From Mycolicibacterium tusciae (GTDB lineage: Bacteria; Actinomycetota; Actinomycetes; Mycobacteriales; Mycobacteriaceae), in the NCBI RefSeq assembly GCF_002086795.1, contig NZ_MVIM01000012.1, forward strand, positions 1 to 64,000: a stretch of 64,000 nucleotides of DNA, read 5' to 3'. Of the stretch, positions 32,637 to 40,259 are shown in pieces; the first letter of the stretch is position 1; each line of letters opens with the position of its first letter. Position numbers and translations under genes: made by a program. Below the pieces are notes generated by a model. It was not told the DNA's origin, searched no databases, and was given only the letters and a program-made list of their open reading frames with translations.

Positions 32637-33489
32637 GTTCTTTGCCTTGACGATTCGTGAACTGATCTTGATTCGCCGAAACAGTATCGGCGAATGATTC
32701 GGCGGGACGGCCCAGGATCTTCTCGACTTCGTGGGTCACCAACGCAGGCGTGTCGACCGTCGCTGCCAGCAGCGCGATATAGGCGTCGGCGAATTCGGCC
32801 GCAAAACCCATGTCGACGAAGCGGTTCCGCACCTGGTCGGCCGGGACTTCGCGGTAAGACAGCCGGCGGCCGAGGACGCCGCCGATCACGTCGACCAGCT
32901 CGGCGTTCGTGAGGGCTTGTGGCCCGGTCAATGGAATCCGACGGCCGACAAGCTCATCGCTGAGTAGGGCGCGGGCTGCAACGGCGGACACGTCGCGGTC
33001 GGAGATCGGTGCGGTCGACGCGTGCGCGAACGGGCCGGTGACGACGTCGACCGCCTGAATCTGGGGAGCCCACATGCTGAAGAAGTTCGAAACGAACACA
33101 GTGGGACGCAGGCTCACCCACTCGAGGCCGGAGTCGACGGCGAGCTGTTCGACCTCCTTGTTGCGGTCTCCACGAAAGCGCGAGGGCTGCCGCGAGAAAT
33201 CGTCGTCGGCGTTGATCGCCGACAGTGCCACCAGACGGGTGACGCCTGCCCCCTGGGTGGCCTGCACGACCGAAGCGAGTTCGTCGCCAAGCGCACGCGA
33301 GTTGAGAAACACCGCGGACGCCCCGTCGATGCCCGCGGTGGCAGAGGACACCACCTGGACCCCGTCCGGAAAGTGTGCGGCGCTCGGATCGCGGGTGACC
33401 GCGCGGACCACGGCTCCAGCGCTGACGAGTTGCGTGACAAGGGGGCGACCGACGTTGCCGGTTGCGCCCGTGACGAGAATTGGGTTCAT
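32629..33489 (-). CDS. NmrA-like NAD(P)-binding protein
   Basis: A 286-residue atypical SDR: PILVTGATGNVGRPLVTQLVSAGAVVRAVTRDP carries the G-x2-G-x2-G loop; FADTVSANQDQF is at the end. The classical Tyr-x3-Lys is not evident. Such NmrA-type proteins can be NAD(P)(H) sensors or quinone reductases and often neighbour ECF41-like sigma genes. It is divergent from sigI with a mirror-image promoter, and CGTCCT (33502-33497, minus) stands 7 nt from the ATG. Confidence 0.85.
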   Translation of the reverse strand: MNPILVTGATGNVGRPLVTQLVSAGAVVRAVTRDPSAAHFPDGVQVVSSATAGIDGASAVFLNSRALGDELASVVQATQGAGVTRLVALSAINADDDFSRQPSRFRGDRNKEVEQLAVDSGLEWVSLRPTVFVSNFFSMWAPQIQAVDVVTGPFAHASTAPISDRDVSAVAARALLSDELVGRRIPLTGPQALTNAELVDVIGGVLGRRLSYREVPADQVRNRFVDMGFAAEFADAYIALLAATVDTPALVTHEVEKILGRPAESFADTVSANQDQFTNRQGKEHV

Positions 33490-33496
33490 GGCAGCT

Positions 33497-33573
33497 AGGA
33501 CGGGGCGGCCACCGAAAAAGTTACGCCGTGTTGTGTCGGCGGCCCGTAACTTTCCGTCGTCGTGTCTCGTCCT
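33497..33573. promoter_or_regulatory. Mirror-image divergent ECF-type promoter pair
   Basis: AAAGTTACG (33517-33525) and CGTAACTTT (33545-33553) form a perfect 9-bp inverted repeat. On each strand GTAAC is followed after 17 nt by CGTCCT (33568-33573 rightward; 33502-33497 leftward), then 6 nt to the sigma ATG and 7 nt to the NmrA ATG. CGTC is the usual -10 core of ECF promoters, and CGTCCT matches what is reported for SigJ-type targets. I infer autoregulation by the sigma factor. Confidence 0.7.
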
Positions 33574-33579
33574 TGAATC

Positions 33580-34437
33580 ATGAGCGGTTCAGCGTCGATC
33601 GACGCCGCGTGGCGCGAACACCGTCCCTATCTGGTGAACCTCGCCTATCAGATGCTCGGCGACGTCGGCGGGGCCGAGGACATCGCGCAGGAGGCGTTCC
33701 TGCGGCTCGCGCGTGCCGATACCGCGCAGATCGACGACCTCCGTGCCTGGCTGACCGTCGTTGCCGGACGACTCTGCCTCGACCAGATCCGCTCGGCGCG
33801 CGCCCGCCGCGAATACCCCGACGCCTCCGGTGCGCTCGACACCGCGACCTCACCCGACCTCGATCCGGCCGACCGGGTCACCCTCGACGATGACATTCGT
33901 GCGGCGCTGCTGGAAGTGCTGCGTCGGCTCAGCCCAGGGGAGCGCGTCGCATTCGTACTCCACGACGTCTTCCAACTGCCGTTCGAGGAGGTCGCCGAGA
34001 CGGTCGGCAGGCCCGTCGGTACCTGCAGGCAATTGGCCCGACGAGCCAGGGCGAAGTTCTCCGATGCATCGCCGCGGCTGGCCGAGGTCGGCGGCGTCGA
34101 ACATCAGCTGGTCACCGAGAAGTTCATCACCGCATGCGCCAACGGAGACCTGCAGGGGCTTACGGCCATCCTGGATCCGTCGGTGTGGGGGGTCGGCACG
34201 ATAATCGGCGAGGGGGCCCCGCCGCCTCAGATCAACCACGGTCCGGAGGAGGTCGCGGTCAATCTGCTGCGCTATGTCGGACGGGGAGCCACGCTGGTCA
34301 CCGGACCGGTGGGGCAGGAGGCGGTTCTCGCATTCATGGAGCGCCGTCTGTTCGCCGTGCTGGTTTTCACGTTGCGGGACAGCAGGATTCTCAAGATCGA
34401 GGCATCTGTGGATCCTTCGGCCGCGCAACCCCGCTGA
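33580..34437 (+). CDS. sigI: ECF RNA polymerase sigma factor, SigI-like, with C-terminal SnoaL-type domain
   Basis: A 285-residue ECF sigma factor. Region 2 is AAWREHRPYLVNLAYQMLGD to QEAFLRL (about 9-44) and continues through WLTVVAGRLCLDQIRSARARRE (about 55-76). Region 4 is LLEVLRRLSPGERVAFVLHDVF to VGTCRQLARRARAKF (about 108-163). A SnoaL-like C-terminal domain of about 115 residues follows, which in related sigmas regulates activity in place of an anti-sigma. Similarity to mycobacterial SigI is strong in my reading; the DGGGK and WLPEP motifs of classical ECF41/SigJ proteins are missing. No anti-sigma gene is adjacent. Confidence 0.85.
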   Translation: MSGSASIDAAWREHRPYLVNLAYQMLGDVGGAEDIAQEAFLRLARADTAQIDDLRAWLTVVAGRLCLDQIRSARARREYPDASGALDTATSPDLDPADRVTLDDDIRAALLEVLRRLSPGERVAFVLHDVFQLPFEEVAETVGRPVGTCRQLARRARAKFSDASPRLAEVGGVEHQLVTEKFITACANGDLQGLTAILDPSVWGVGTIIGEGAPPPQINHGPEEVAVNLLRYVGRGATLVTGPVGQEAVLAFMERRLFAVLVFTLRDSRILKIEASVDPSAAQPR

Positions 34438-34447
34438 ACGCACGGAA

Positions 34448-34476
34448 AGCAGCCCGGCCGGGGGTGCCGGGCTGCT
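34448..34476. terminator. Bidirectional terminator hairpin
   Basis: AGCAGCCCGGC (34448-34458), 7-nt loop, GCCGGGCTGCT (34466-34476). A perfect 11-bp GC-rich stem lies between the convergent sigma and mpt70 genes. No clear U-tract, as is common in mycobacteria. Confidence 0.8.
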
Positions 34477-34500
34477 CTCCTGATTAAACTGTGCCGCAAC

Positions 34501-35079
34501 TCAATTCATCGGCGGCATCAGGACGGTGTCGATCATGTAGACGGTGGCGTTCGCCGTCTGCACCCCACCGCAGACCACGGATGCGTCGTTGACCCGCAGG
34601 TCGTTGCCCATGCCGGTGACGGTCACGTCGGCGCCCTGCACGGTCTTGTGGGTCCCGGCGACCTGCGCGGGACCAGCCTGACCGGGAACCACGTGGTAGG
34701 TCAGGATGCTGGTGAGCAGGGGAGCATCGGTCTTGAGCTTCTCGATGGTCGCCGGATCGATCTTCGCGAACGCAGCATCGGTGGGAGCGAACACCGTGAA
34801 CTGGCCGCCGTTGAGGGTGTCGACGAGGTTCACCTGCGGATTCAATTGTCCGGAAATCGCTTTGGTAAGCGTGGTCAGCATCGGGTTGTTCGACGCGGCC
34901 ACGGCTACCGGGTCCATTGCCATGCCCTGAACAGAGCCGGGACCCGTCGGCACCTGCTGCGCGTAGGCCGAACAGCCGGTCCCGACCATCTCGGCTTGCG
35001 CGCTCGTCGCCGTGCCGAGGGACAGTCCGATAGCGGCAATCGCGGCGAAGCCGACCCCCAAAGTTTTCCTTGCGTACAT
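34501..35079 (-). CDS. mpt70: MPT70-like secreted fasciclin-domain protein
   Basis: A 192-residue secreted protein. The signal peptide ends at SAQA (cleavage after residue 29) and the remainder is a single FAS1 domain: VAVAASNNPMLTTLTKAISG, FTVFAPTDAAFAKI, LTSILTYHVVPGQ and TVYMIDTVLMPP. The Cys pair (in GTGCSAY and VVCGGV) is kept as in the MPT70/83 family and should be disulfide-bonded. MPT70 of the tuberculosis complex is a major SigK-controlled antigen. A perfect SigK-type promoter precedes it. It lacks the lipobox of its paralogue at 36988. Confidence 0.9.
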   Translation of the reverse strand: MYARKTLGVGFAAIAAIGLSLGTATSAQAEMVGTGCSAYAQQVPTGPGSVQGMAMDPVAVAASNNPMLTTLTKAISGQLNPQVNLVDTLNGGQFTVFAPTDAAFAKIDPATIEKLKTDAPLLTSILTYHVVPGQAGPAQVAGTHKTVQGADVTVTGMGNDLRVNDASVVCGGVQTANATVYMIDTVLMPPMN

Positions 35080-35139
35080 GTGATTCGCTTCCTTTCGTTG
35101 GGGACGGCTTATGCCGCCTCGTTTTTCACGTCATGAGGT

Positions 35140-35166
35140 ATTCGGAACCGTGCGCGGTGCGGATGG
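35140..35166 (-). promoter_or_regulatory. SigK-type promoter of mpt70
   Basis: Read leftward: CCATCC (35166-35161), 15 nt, CCGAAT (35145-35140). Both hexamers equal the published SigK consensus. The leader to the ATG at 35079 is about 50 nt and has AAAGGAAG. The -35 begins 5 nt beyond the dipZ stop, so mpt70 can be transcribed independently. Confidence 0.85.
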
Positions 35167-35170
35167 GTCA

Positions 35171-36910
35171 TCAGCCGTAGGTAAACGAAAAGATTTGCAA
35201 TCCGGCGGGTACAGCGACGTCGAGTCGTCCGCGTCTGACGTCGGGATCAGCGGCGATCTGATGCAGTGTCGGCGGGCCGCTGACAGACACGGTGGATTTC
35301 GCGCCGTTGCGGGTGACGGTCAAGGTCCCGTTGCCGCCGGCCACGATGTAGACGTCTTTGGCGTGATAGTTCAGCGCGATACCGGAGTTGTCGCCCCGCG
35401 ACGTCGCACCCTGGTAGTCGAGCGCCCAGTCGCCGGTCAGCGCAAAGCTGTCGTCGGGAAGTTGTTGTGGATAGCTGAAATTGAAGGATCCCTCGTCGTA
35501 CGTGCCGGTGCCGCCGTAGTTGACCACCTTGCCGACACTGAGATACGTCTCGGGCGTCGTCTCCTCCGATGGAGTCATGTCTTGGGCGTCGACCGGTGGC
35601 GGCAACTGCGCCGAAGGGTTGGCCTCCGAGATCAGCTGGCGCATCAGGCGCTCGGTGACGTCGTAGTCGCCCTCTCCGAACTTGATATGGCGCACGGTCC
35701 CCGACGCGTCGATGAGGTACTTGGCCGGCCAGTAGCGGTTGCGGTAGTTCGTCCACGTCGAATAGCCGTTGTCCAACGCGACGGGATAGGTGATGCCCAG
35801 ATCTTGTGCGCCAGAGGCCACGTTGCCTTCGACCCGTTCGAAGGCGTACTCCGGCGTGTGCACGCCGATCACCTCGAAACCGACGTCGCGATAGGTGTCG
35901 TACCAGTCGACGAGGTGCGGGGCGGCGCGCTGGCAGTTGATGCACGAGTACGCCCAGAAGTCGACGAGTACCACCTTGCCGCGCAAGGACTTCAGGTCCA
36001 CCGCCGAGCCGTTCGGGGTGTTCAGCCACGCGGTGATGTTCTTGATGTCCGGTGCGGTGCCGCAGCTTTCCAGCTCAGGTGCGCCGTTGCTGCAGTTCGC
36101 CAGCTCTCTGTTCTGATCGTTGACCAGGCCTGCCAGGTTGAGCTTCTCGCGGATCTGCTCGTCGCCGCCGACGCGCTCCTGCAGCGTGCTGGTGTAGTCC
36201 GGGATCGCGCGCTGCAAGGCGGCGGGCACATTGAACGCGAGGGCCACGGCCAGCAGGATGGTCACAATGCCTGCGGTGACACGGATCTCGCGCTGGCGGC
36301 GCCGGAACGCCGCCACCCGCTCGGCGACACGACGGCCTGCCAGAGCGAAGAACAGCAGTGGAAGCGCCGCGCCGACGGCGAACGCCAGGGTCAGCACGAT
36401 GGTGGGAAGGCCGATCGTTCCCGTCGCTCCCGCGATGACGATGGCTGCCAGCACCGGTCCGGCGCACGGTACGTACAGCACACCCAGCGCGAGGCCGAGA
36501 CCGAAACCGCTACTGCCGGAGCCGAACTGCTTTTGCGGCAGTTTGGAGAACGGTTTCTCCAGCAGCGCCTCGAATTTCGGGAAGATCAAACCGGTGCCGA
36601 TCATCACCAACGCGATCAGCGCGACCCACCGGATGGCATCCTGCGGCAGGCGCAGCAGCGAGAGCAGTGCGGAGCCCGCCAACGTGACCACGCTGAAACT
36701 CAAGACCAGCCCCGCGATCACCCGGTAGGGCCGCAACCGGTCAGACAGTGCGGGCTTGGTGGCGACCGCCACGGCGCCTGCACCGCCGGACTCGTCGGCA
36801 CCTGTGCCTTGCGTGCCGGAGAAGAAGATCACCGGAAGGACGGGAAGGATGCACGGCGAGATGCCGGTGATCAATCCGCCCAAAAAGCCGATGAGTGCGA
36901 GCGTGAACAT
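35171..36910 (-). CDS. dipZ: DipZ-like CcdA/thioredoxin fusion protein
   Basis: A 579-residue membrane protein. Residues 1-240 carry a CcdA-like set of transmembrane helices (GFLGGLITGISPCILPVLPVIFF with Cys, and VLYVPCAGPVLAAIVIAG with the partner Cys). A thioredoxin-fold domain follows outside the membrane, with the redox motif Cys323-x-x-Cys326 (AYSCINCQRAAP). A beta-rich C-terminal domain ends at 579. It transfers reducing equivalents across the membrane to extracytoplasmic disulfides. Position between mpt83 and mpt70 is the conserved mycobacterial order, and it probably keeps the MPT proteins' cysteines in register. Confidence 0.92.
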   Translation of the reverse strand: MFTLALIGFLGGLITGISPCILPVLPVIFFSGTQGTGADESGGAGAVAVATKPALSDRLRPYRVIAGLVLSFSVVTLAGSALLSLLRLPQDAIRWVALIALVMIGTGLIFPKFEALLEKPFSKLPQKQFGSGSSGFGLGLALGVLYVPCAGPVLAAIVIAGATGTIGLPTIVLTLAFAVGAALPLLFFALAGRRVAERVAAFRRRQREIRVTAGIVTILLAVALAFNVPAALQRAIPDYTSTLQERVGGDEQIREKLNLAGLVNDQNRELANCSNGAPELESCGTAPDIKNITAWLNTPNGSAVDLKSLRGKVVLVDFWAYSCINCQRAAPHLVDWYDTYRDVGFEVIGVHTPEYAFERVEGNVASGAQDLGITYPVALDNGYSTWTNYRNRYWPAKYLIDASGTVRHIKFGEGDYDVTERLMRQLISEANPSAQLPPPVDAQDMTPSEETTPETYLSVGKVVNYGGTGTYDEGSFNFSYPQQLPDDSFALTGDWALDYQGATSRGDNSGIALNYHAKDVYIVAGGNGTLTVTRNGAKSTVSVSGPPTLHQIAADPDVRRGRLDVAVPAGLQIFSFTYG

Positions 36911-36930
36911 GGCCGTTTCCTAGATACGAC

Positions 36931-36965
36931 GAGCTGGGCCCACCCGGAGTCGGGGGGCCCAGCTC
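36931..36965 (-). terminator. 11-bp stem between mpt83 and dipZ
   Basis: GAGCTGGGCCC (36931-36941), 13-nt loop, GGGCCCAGCTC (36955-36965). A perfect stem without a U-run, 21 nt before the dipZ start, so it could attenuate rather than end transcription from mpt83 into dipZ. Confidence 0.6.
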
Positions 36966-36987
36966 GCGAGAAGAGGTGAGAAGGGGC

Positions 36988-37677
36988 CTAGCTGGCCGGG
37001 GGCATCAGCACGGTGTCGATCATGTAGACCGTCGCATTGGCGGTCTGCACACCTCCGCACACCAATCCGGCGTCATTGACCTTCAGTTCGGGACCGGCTC
37101 CGGTGACGTTCACCGATCCGCCCTCGAGGGTCTTGTGCTCACCGGCGACCGCCGAGGGGCTGGCCTGGCCCTCAACCACGTGATAGGTCAGGATGCTGGT
37201 CAGCAGATCCGAATCGGTCTTCAACGTCTCGAGAGTGGCCGCATCGATCTTGGCAAAGGCGTCGTCGGTCGGCGCGAACACCGTCAGCGCGGGATTGCTG
37301 TTCAGCGTTTCGACGAGGTTCACGTCGGGATTGAGCTGACCCGACAGCGCCTGTGTCAGCGTCTTGAGCATCGGGTTGTTGGACGCCGCGACCGCGACTG
37401 GATCCTGCGCCATGCCCGTCACCGATCCCGGGCCCTCCGGCACCTGCTCGGCGTACGCCGCACAGCCGTTCCCCACGAGGTTCGCGGCGGGATCGGCCAT
37501 CGCGGTGGTGGGCGATGCGGGTGCCGACGATGTCATGGTCGCTGTAGCGGCCGACGTGGTGGACTCGGCCTCTGATGATGCCTCGGACGAACTGTCGCTG
37601 GAGCACGAGACTGCGCCGAAGATTGCGAGTGCGCCCAGGCCGGCAGCGGCGACCGTCTTACGGTGAAGTGTTCTCAT
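36988..37677 (-). CDS. mpt83: MPT83-like fasciclin-domain lipoprotein
   Basis: A 229-residue surface lipoprotein. The signal peptide ends in a lipobox FGAVSC with acylated Cys25. A Ser/Ala/Thr-rich linker follows (about 26-68), of the kind O-glycosylated in MPT83. A FAS1 domain nearly identical in layout to MPT70 (FAPTDDAFAKI, LTYHVVEGQ, TVYMIDTVLMPP) completes the protein. ATG 37677 is preferred over upstream in-frame codons because it opens the signal peptide and has AAGGGATGGGAA before it. The lipidated and secreted copies flank dipZ as in M. tuberculosis. Confidence 0.9.
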   Translation of the reverse strand: MRTLHRKTVAAAGLGALAIFGAVSCSSDSSSEASSEAESTTSAATATMTSSAPASPTTAMADPAANLVGNGCAAYAEQVPEGPGSVTGMAQDPVAVAASNNPMLKTLTQALSGQLNPDVNLVETLNSNPALTVFAPTDDAFAKIDAATLETLKTDSDLLTSILTYHVVEGQASPSAVAGEHKTLEGGSVNVTGAGPELKVNDAGLVCGGVQTANATVYMIDTVLMPPAS

Positions 37678-37734
37678 GGGTTCCCATCCCTTGTGTCGGA
37701 CGACGGTGTTGCCGTCCTTTGGTTGACGAGGGGG

Positions 37735-37761
37735 ATTCGATGTGACGTGACGCACGGATTG
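37735..37761 (-). promoter_or_regulatory. Degenerate SigK-type promoter of mpt83
   Basis: Read leftward: CAATCC (37761-37756), 15 nt, TCGAAT (37740-37735). One mismatch in each hexamer to CCATCC/CCGAAT, with the same 15-nt spacer as the perfect mpt70 site. Confidence 0.65.
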
Positions 37762-37852
37762 CCGACTCGCCGAGTGGTCACATTTGCGTCACATTTGGCG
37801 CCGTCGAGCGGTCGCAGCCCCGGCGGACGGGACTGTGGCATACCCGGAGCGT

Positions 37853-37864
37853 CACAATGGTTCG
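37853..37864 (+). promoter_or_regulatory. Leaderless promoter -10 of dxr
   Basis: CACAAT (37853-37858), 6 nt, GTG 37865. The same N-A-N-N-N-T geometry is found at other leaderless starts in the window. Confidence 0.45.
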
Positions 37865-39037
37865 GTGACCAACAGGCAGCGCGTGCTGATCCTCGGGAGT
37901 ACCGGGTCGATCGGCACCCAGGCGCTGGAGGTCATCGCCGCCAACCCGGACCGCTTTGAGGTCGTGGGCCTGGCGGCGCGTGGCGGCAACCCGCGCCTAC
38001 TGGCCCAGCAGCTCGCCGAGACCGGGGTGACGAACGTCGCCATTGCCGACGAGGCATCCGCCGCGCAGGTCGGTGATGTGACCTATGCGGGACCCGACGC
38101 CGCCACCCACCTCGTCGAGAACACCGAAGCGGACGTCGTGCTCAACGCACTCGTCGGCGCGCTCGGCCTCAAACCCACGCTGGCCGCCTTGAACAGCGGC
38201 GCCAGGCTCGCGCTCGCCAACAAGGAGTCACTGGTCGCGGGCGGGCCGCTGGTGCTCAAGGCGGCAAAACCCGGCCAGATCGTCCCCGTGGACTCCGAAC
38301 ACTCCGCGATGGCGCAGTGCCTGCGCGGAGGCACCGGAGACGAAGTCGCGAAAATCGTGCTCACCGCATCGGGTGGGCCCTTCCTGGGCTGGTCGGCAGG
38401 CGATCTCGACTCCGTCACCCCCGAACAGGCGGGCAAGCACCCGACCTGGTCGATGGGCCCGATGAACACGCTCAACTCGGCCACCCTGGTGAACAAGGGC
38501 CTCGAACTGATCGAAACGCATCTGCTATTCGGCATCGACTACACCCGCATCGAGGTGGTCGTGCATCCGCAGTCGATCGTTCACTCCATGGTCACCTTCA
38601 CCGACGGTTCGACGCTGGCCCAGGCCAGCCCGCCCGATATGAAGCTGCCGATTGCGCTGGCACTGGGCTGGCCGGCCCGGGTGCCCGCCGCGGCGTCGGC
38701 TTGCGACTTCCGCACCGCCTCGACCTGGGAGTTCCTGCCGCTGGATGACGAGGTGTTTCCGGCCGTCGACCTCGCCAGGCAGGCCGGCCAGCGCGGAGGT
38801 TGCCTCACCGCGGTGTACAACGCAGCGAATGAGGAGGCCGCGGCCGCCTTCCTCGAAGGGAGCATCCGATTTCCGGCCATTGTGGGAACAATCGCCGAGG
38901 TCCTGCGTGCTGCCGACCAGTGGGCCGCTGAACCCGCTACCGTGGATGAGGTACTCGATGCTCAGCGCTGGGCCCGCGACCGGGCAAAGCGCCAAGTCGA
39001 GCGGGAGATTTCAAGAAAAGGACTACTCACCAAATGA
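37865..39037 (+). CDS. dxr: 1-deoxy-D-xylulose 5-phosphate reductoisomerase
   Basis: A 390-residue Dxr, the NADPH-dependent second enzyme of the MEP isoprenoid pathway (DXP to MEP), cytosolic. VLILGSTGSIGTQAL is the NADPH loop. ANKESLVAGG, VPVDSEHSAMAQCL (metal and substrate residues), ASGGPF and VVHPQSIVHSMV are all present. GTG 37865 is chosen over the in-frame codon at 37784, which would overlap the divergent mpt83 promoter. It overlaps rip1 by ATGA. The target of fosmidomycin in the family. Confidence 0.97.
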   Translation: MTNRQRVLILGSTGSIGTQALEVIAANPDRFEVVGLAARGGNPRLLAQQLAETGVTNVAIADEASAAQVGDVTYAGPDAATHLVENTEADVVLNALVGALGLKPTLAALNSGARLALANKESLVAGGPLVLKAAKPGQIVPVDSEHSAMAQCLRGGTGDEVAKIVLTASGGPFLGWSAGDLDSVTPEQAGKHPTWSMGPMNTLNSATLVNKGLELIETHLLFGIDYTRIEVVVHPQSIVHSMVTFTDGSTLAQASPPDMKLPIALALGWPARVPAAASACDFRTASTWEFLPLDDEVFPAVDLARQAGQRGGCLTAVYNAANEEAAAAFLEGSIRFPAIVGTIAEVLRAADQWAAEPATVDEVLDAQRWARDRAKRQVEREISRKGLLTK

Positions 39038-40248
39038 TGTTCGTGCTCGGCATCATCGCGTTCGCGTTGTGCATCCTCTTGTCGGTTGCACTGCACGAAT
39101 GCGGCCACATGTGGGTGGCGCGCGCCACCGGGATGAAGGTGCGTCGCTACTTCGTCGGCTTCGGACCGACGCTTTGGTCGACGCGGCGGCCCAACAAGCT
39201 GGGTGAAACCGAGTACGGAGTCAAAGCCATCCCGTTGGGCGGCTTCTGCGACATCGCGGGAATGACCTCGGTCGACGAAATCGCACCCGAGGACCGGCAG
39301 TACGCGATGTACAGGCAGAAGACGTGGAAACGCACCGCCGTGCTGGCCGCCGGCCCCGCCATGAACTTCGTCGTCGGCCTCGTGCTCATCTATGCCATCG
39401 CGGTGATCTGGGGACTGCCCAACCTGCATCCGCCAACCCAGGCCATCGTCGGTGAAACCGGTTGTGTCGCAGCGCAAATCAGCAAGGACGAGGTGGCTGA
39501 CTGCACCGGTCCCGGACCGGCCGCCGAGGCCGGCATTCGCGCCGGCGATGTGATCGTCAAGGTGGGCGACACGCCCGTCAGCACCTTCGACGAAGCCAGG
39601 ACCGCACTGCAGCAGGCCTCCGGAGCGACCACCGTCGTCTACGAGCGGGACGGACAGCCCGCCAGCGCGGTCGTCGATGTCACCCGCACGCAGCGGTTCA
39701 CCGGCGACAGCGACCAGCCCTCGACCGTCGGCGCCATCGGCATCGCCGCCGCGTACTTCGGGCCGACGCAGTACAACCCGTTGTCTGCGGTCCCGGCCAC
39801 CTTCGCGTTCACCGGGGACCTGGCCGTCGAACTCGGCAAGTCGCTGGCCAAGATCCCGACCAAGATCGGTGCGCTGGTGCACTCGATCGGCGGCGGGGAG
39901 CGTGACCCGGAGACGCCGATCAGCGTCGTCGGCGCCAGCATCATCGGCGGCGACACCGTGGACGCCGGGCTGTGGGTCGCGTTCTGGTTCTTCCTGGCCC
40001 AGCTCAACTTCGTGCTTGGCGCGATCAACCTGGTGCCGCTGCTGCCCTTCGATGGCGGGCACATCGCCGTTGCGTGGTACGAGAAGATCCGCAATTTGAT
40101 CCGGTCGGCGCGCGGCAAGGTGGCCGCGGCACCCGTCAACTACCTCAAGCTGATGCCGGCCACCTACGTCATTTTGTTCGTAGTGGTCGGATACATGCTG
40201 CTGACCGTCACCGCTGACCTGGTCAACCCGATCAGGTTGTTCCAGTAG
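39034..40248 (+). CDS. rip1: Site-2 intramembrane zinc metalloprotease Rip1
   Basis: A 404-residue membrane protease, the same length as M. tuberculosis Rip1 (Rv2869c). Zinc site His21-Glu22-x-x-His25 lies in the first helix (VALHECGHMW), and the second motif LVPLLPFDGGH supplies Asp340. A PDZ domain lies between (about 125-205), and helices close the protein. Rip1 cuts anti-sigma factors (RskA, RslA, RsmA in M. tuberculosis) after a first cleavage, so it acts on the SigK pathway that controls the adjacent mpt genes. It is coupled to dxr and followed 11 nt later by ispG. Confidence 0.97.
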   Translation: MMFVLGIIAFALCILLSVALHECGHMWVARATGMKVRRYFVGFGPTLWSTRRPNKLGETEYGVKAIPLGGFCDIAGMTSVDEIAPEDRQYAMYRQKTWKRTAVLAAGPAMNFVVGLVLIYAIAVIWGLPNLHPPTQAIVGETGCVAAQISKDEVADCTGPGPAAEAGIRAGDVIVKVGDTPVSTFDEARTALQQASGATTVVYERDGQPASAVVDVTRTQRFTGDSDQPSTVGAIGIAAAYFGPTQYNPLSAVPATFAFTGDLAVELGKSLAKIPTKIGALVHSIGGGERDPETPISVVGASIIGGDTVDAGLWVAFWFFLAQLNFVLGAINLVPLLPFDGGHIAVAWYEKIRNLIRSARGKVAAAPVNYLKLMPATYVILFVVVGYMLLTVTADLVNPIRLFQ

Positions 40249-40259
40249 GAGAAGAAGTC

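Noticed and set aside
35111..36979. Long open frame (about 620 codons) on the plus strand opposite dipZ.
   Set aside because: It is the antisense shadow of dipZ; the protein is rich in Arg/Gln/Asp/His without domains, and dipZ itself is unambiguous.
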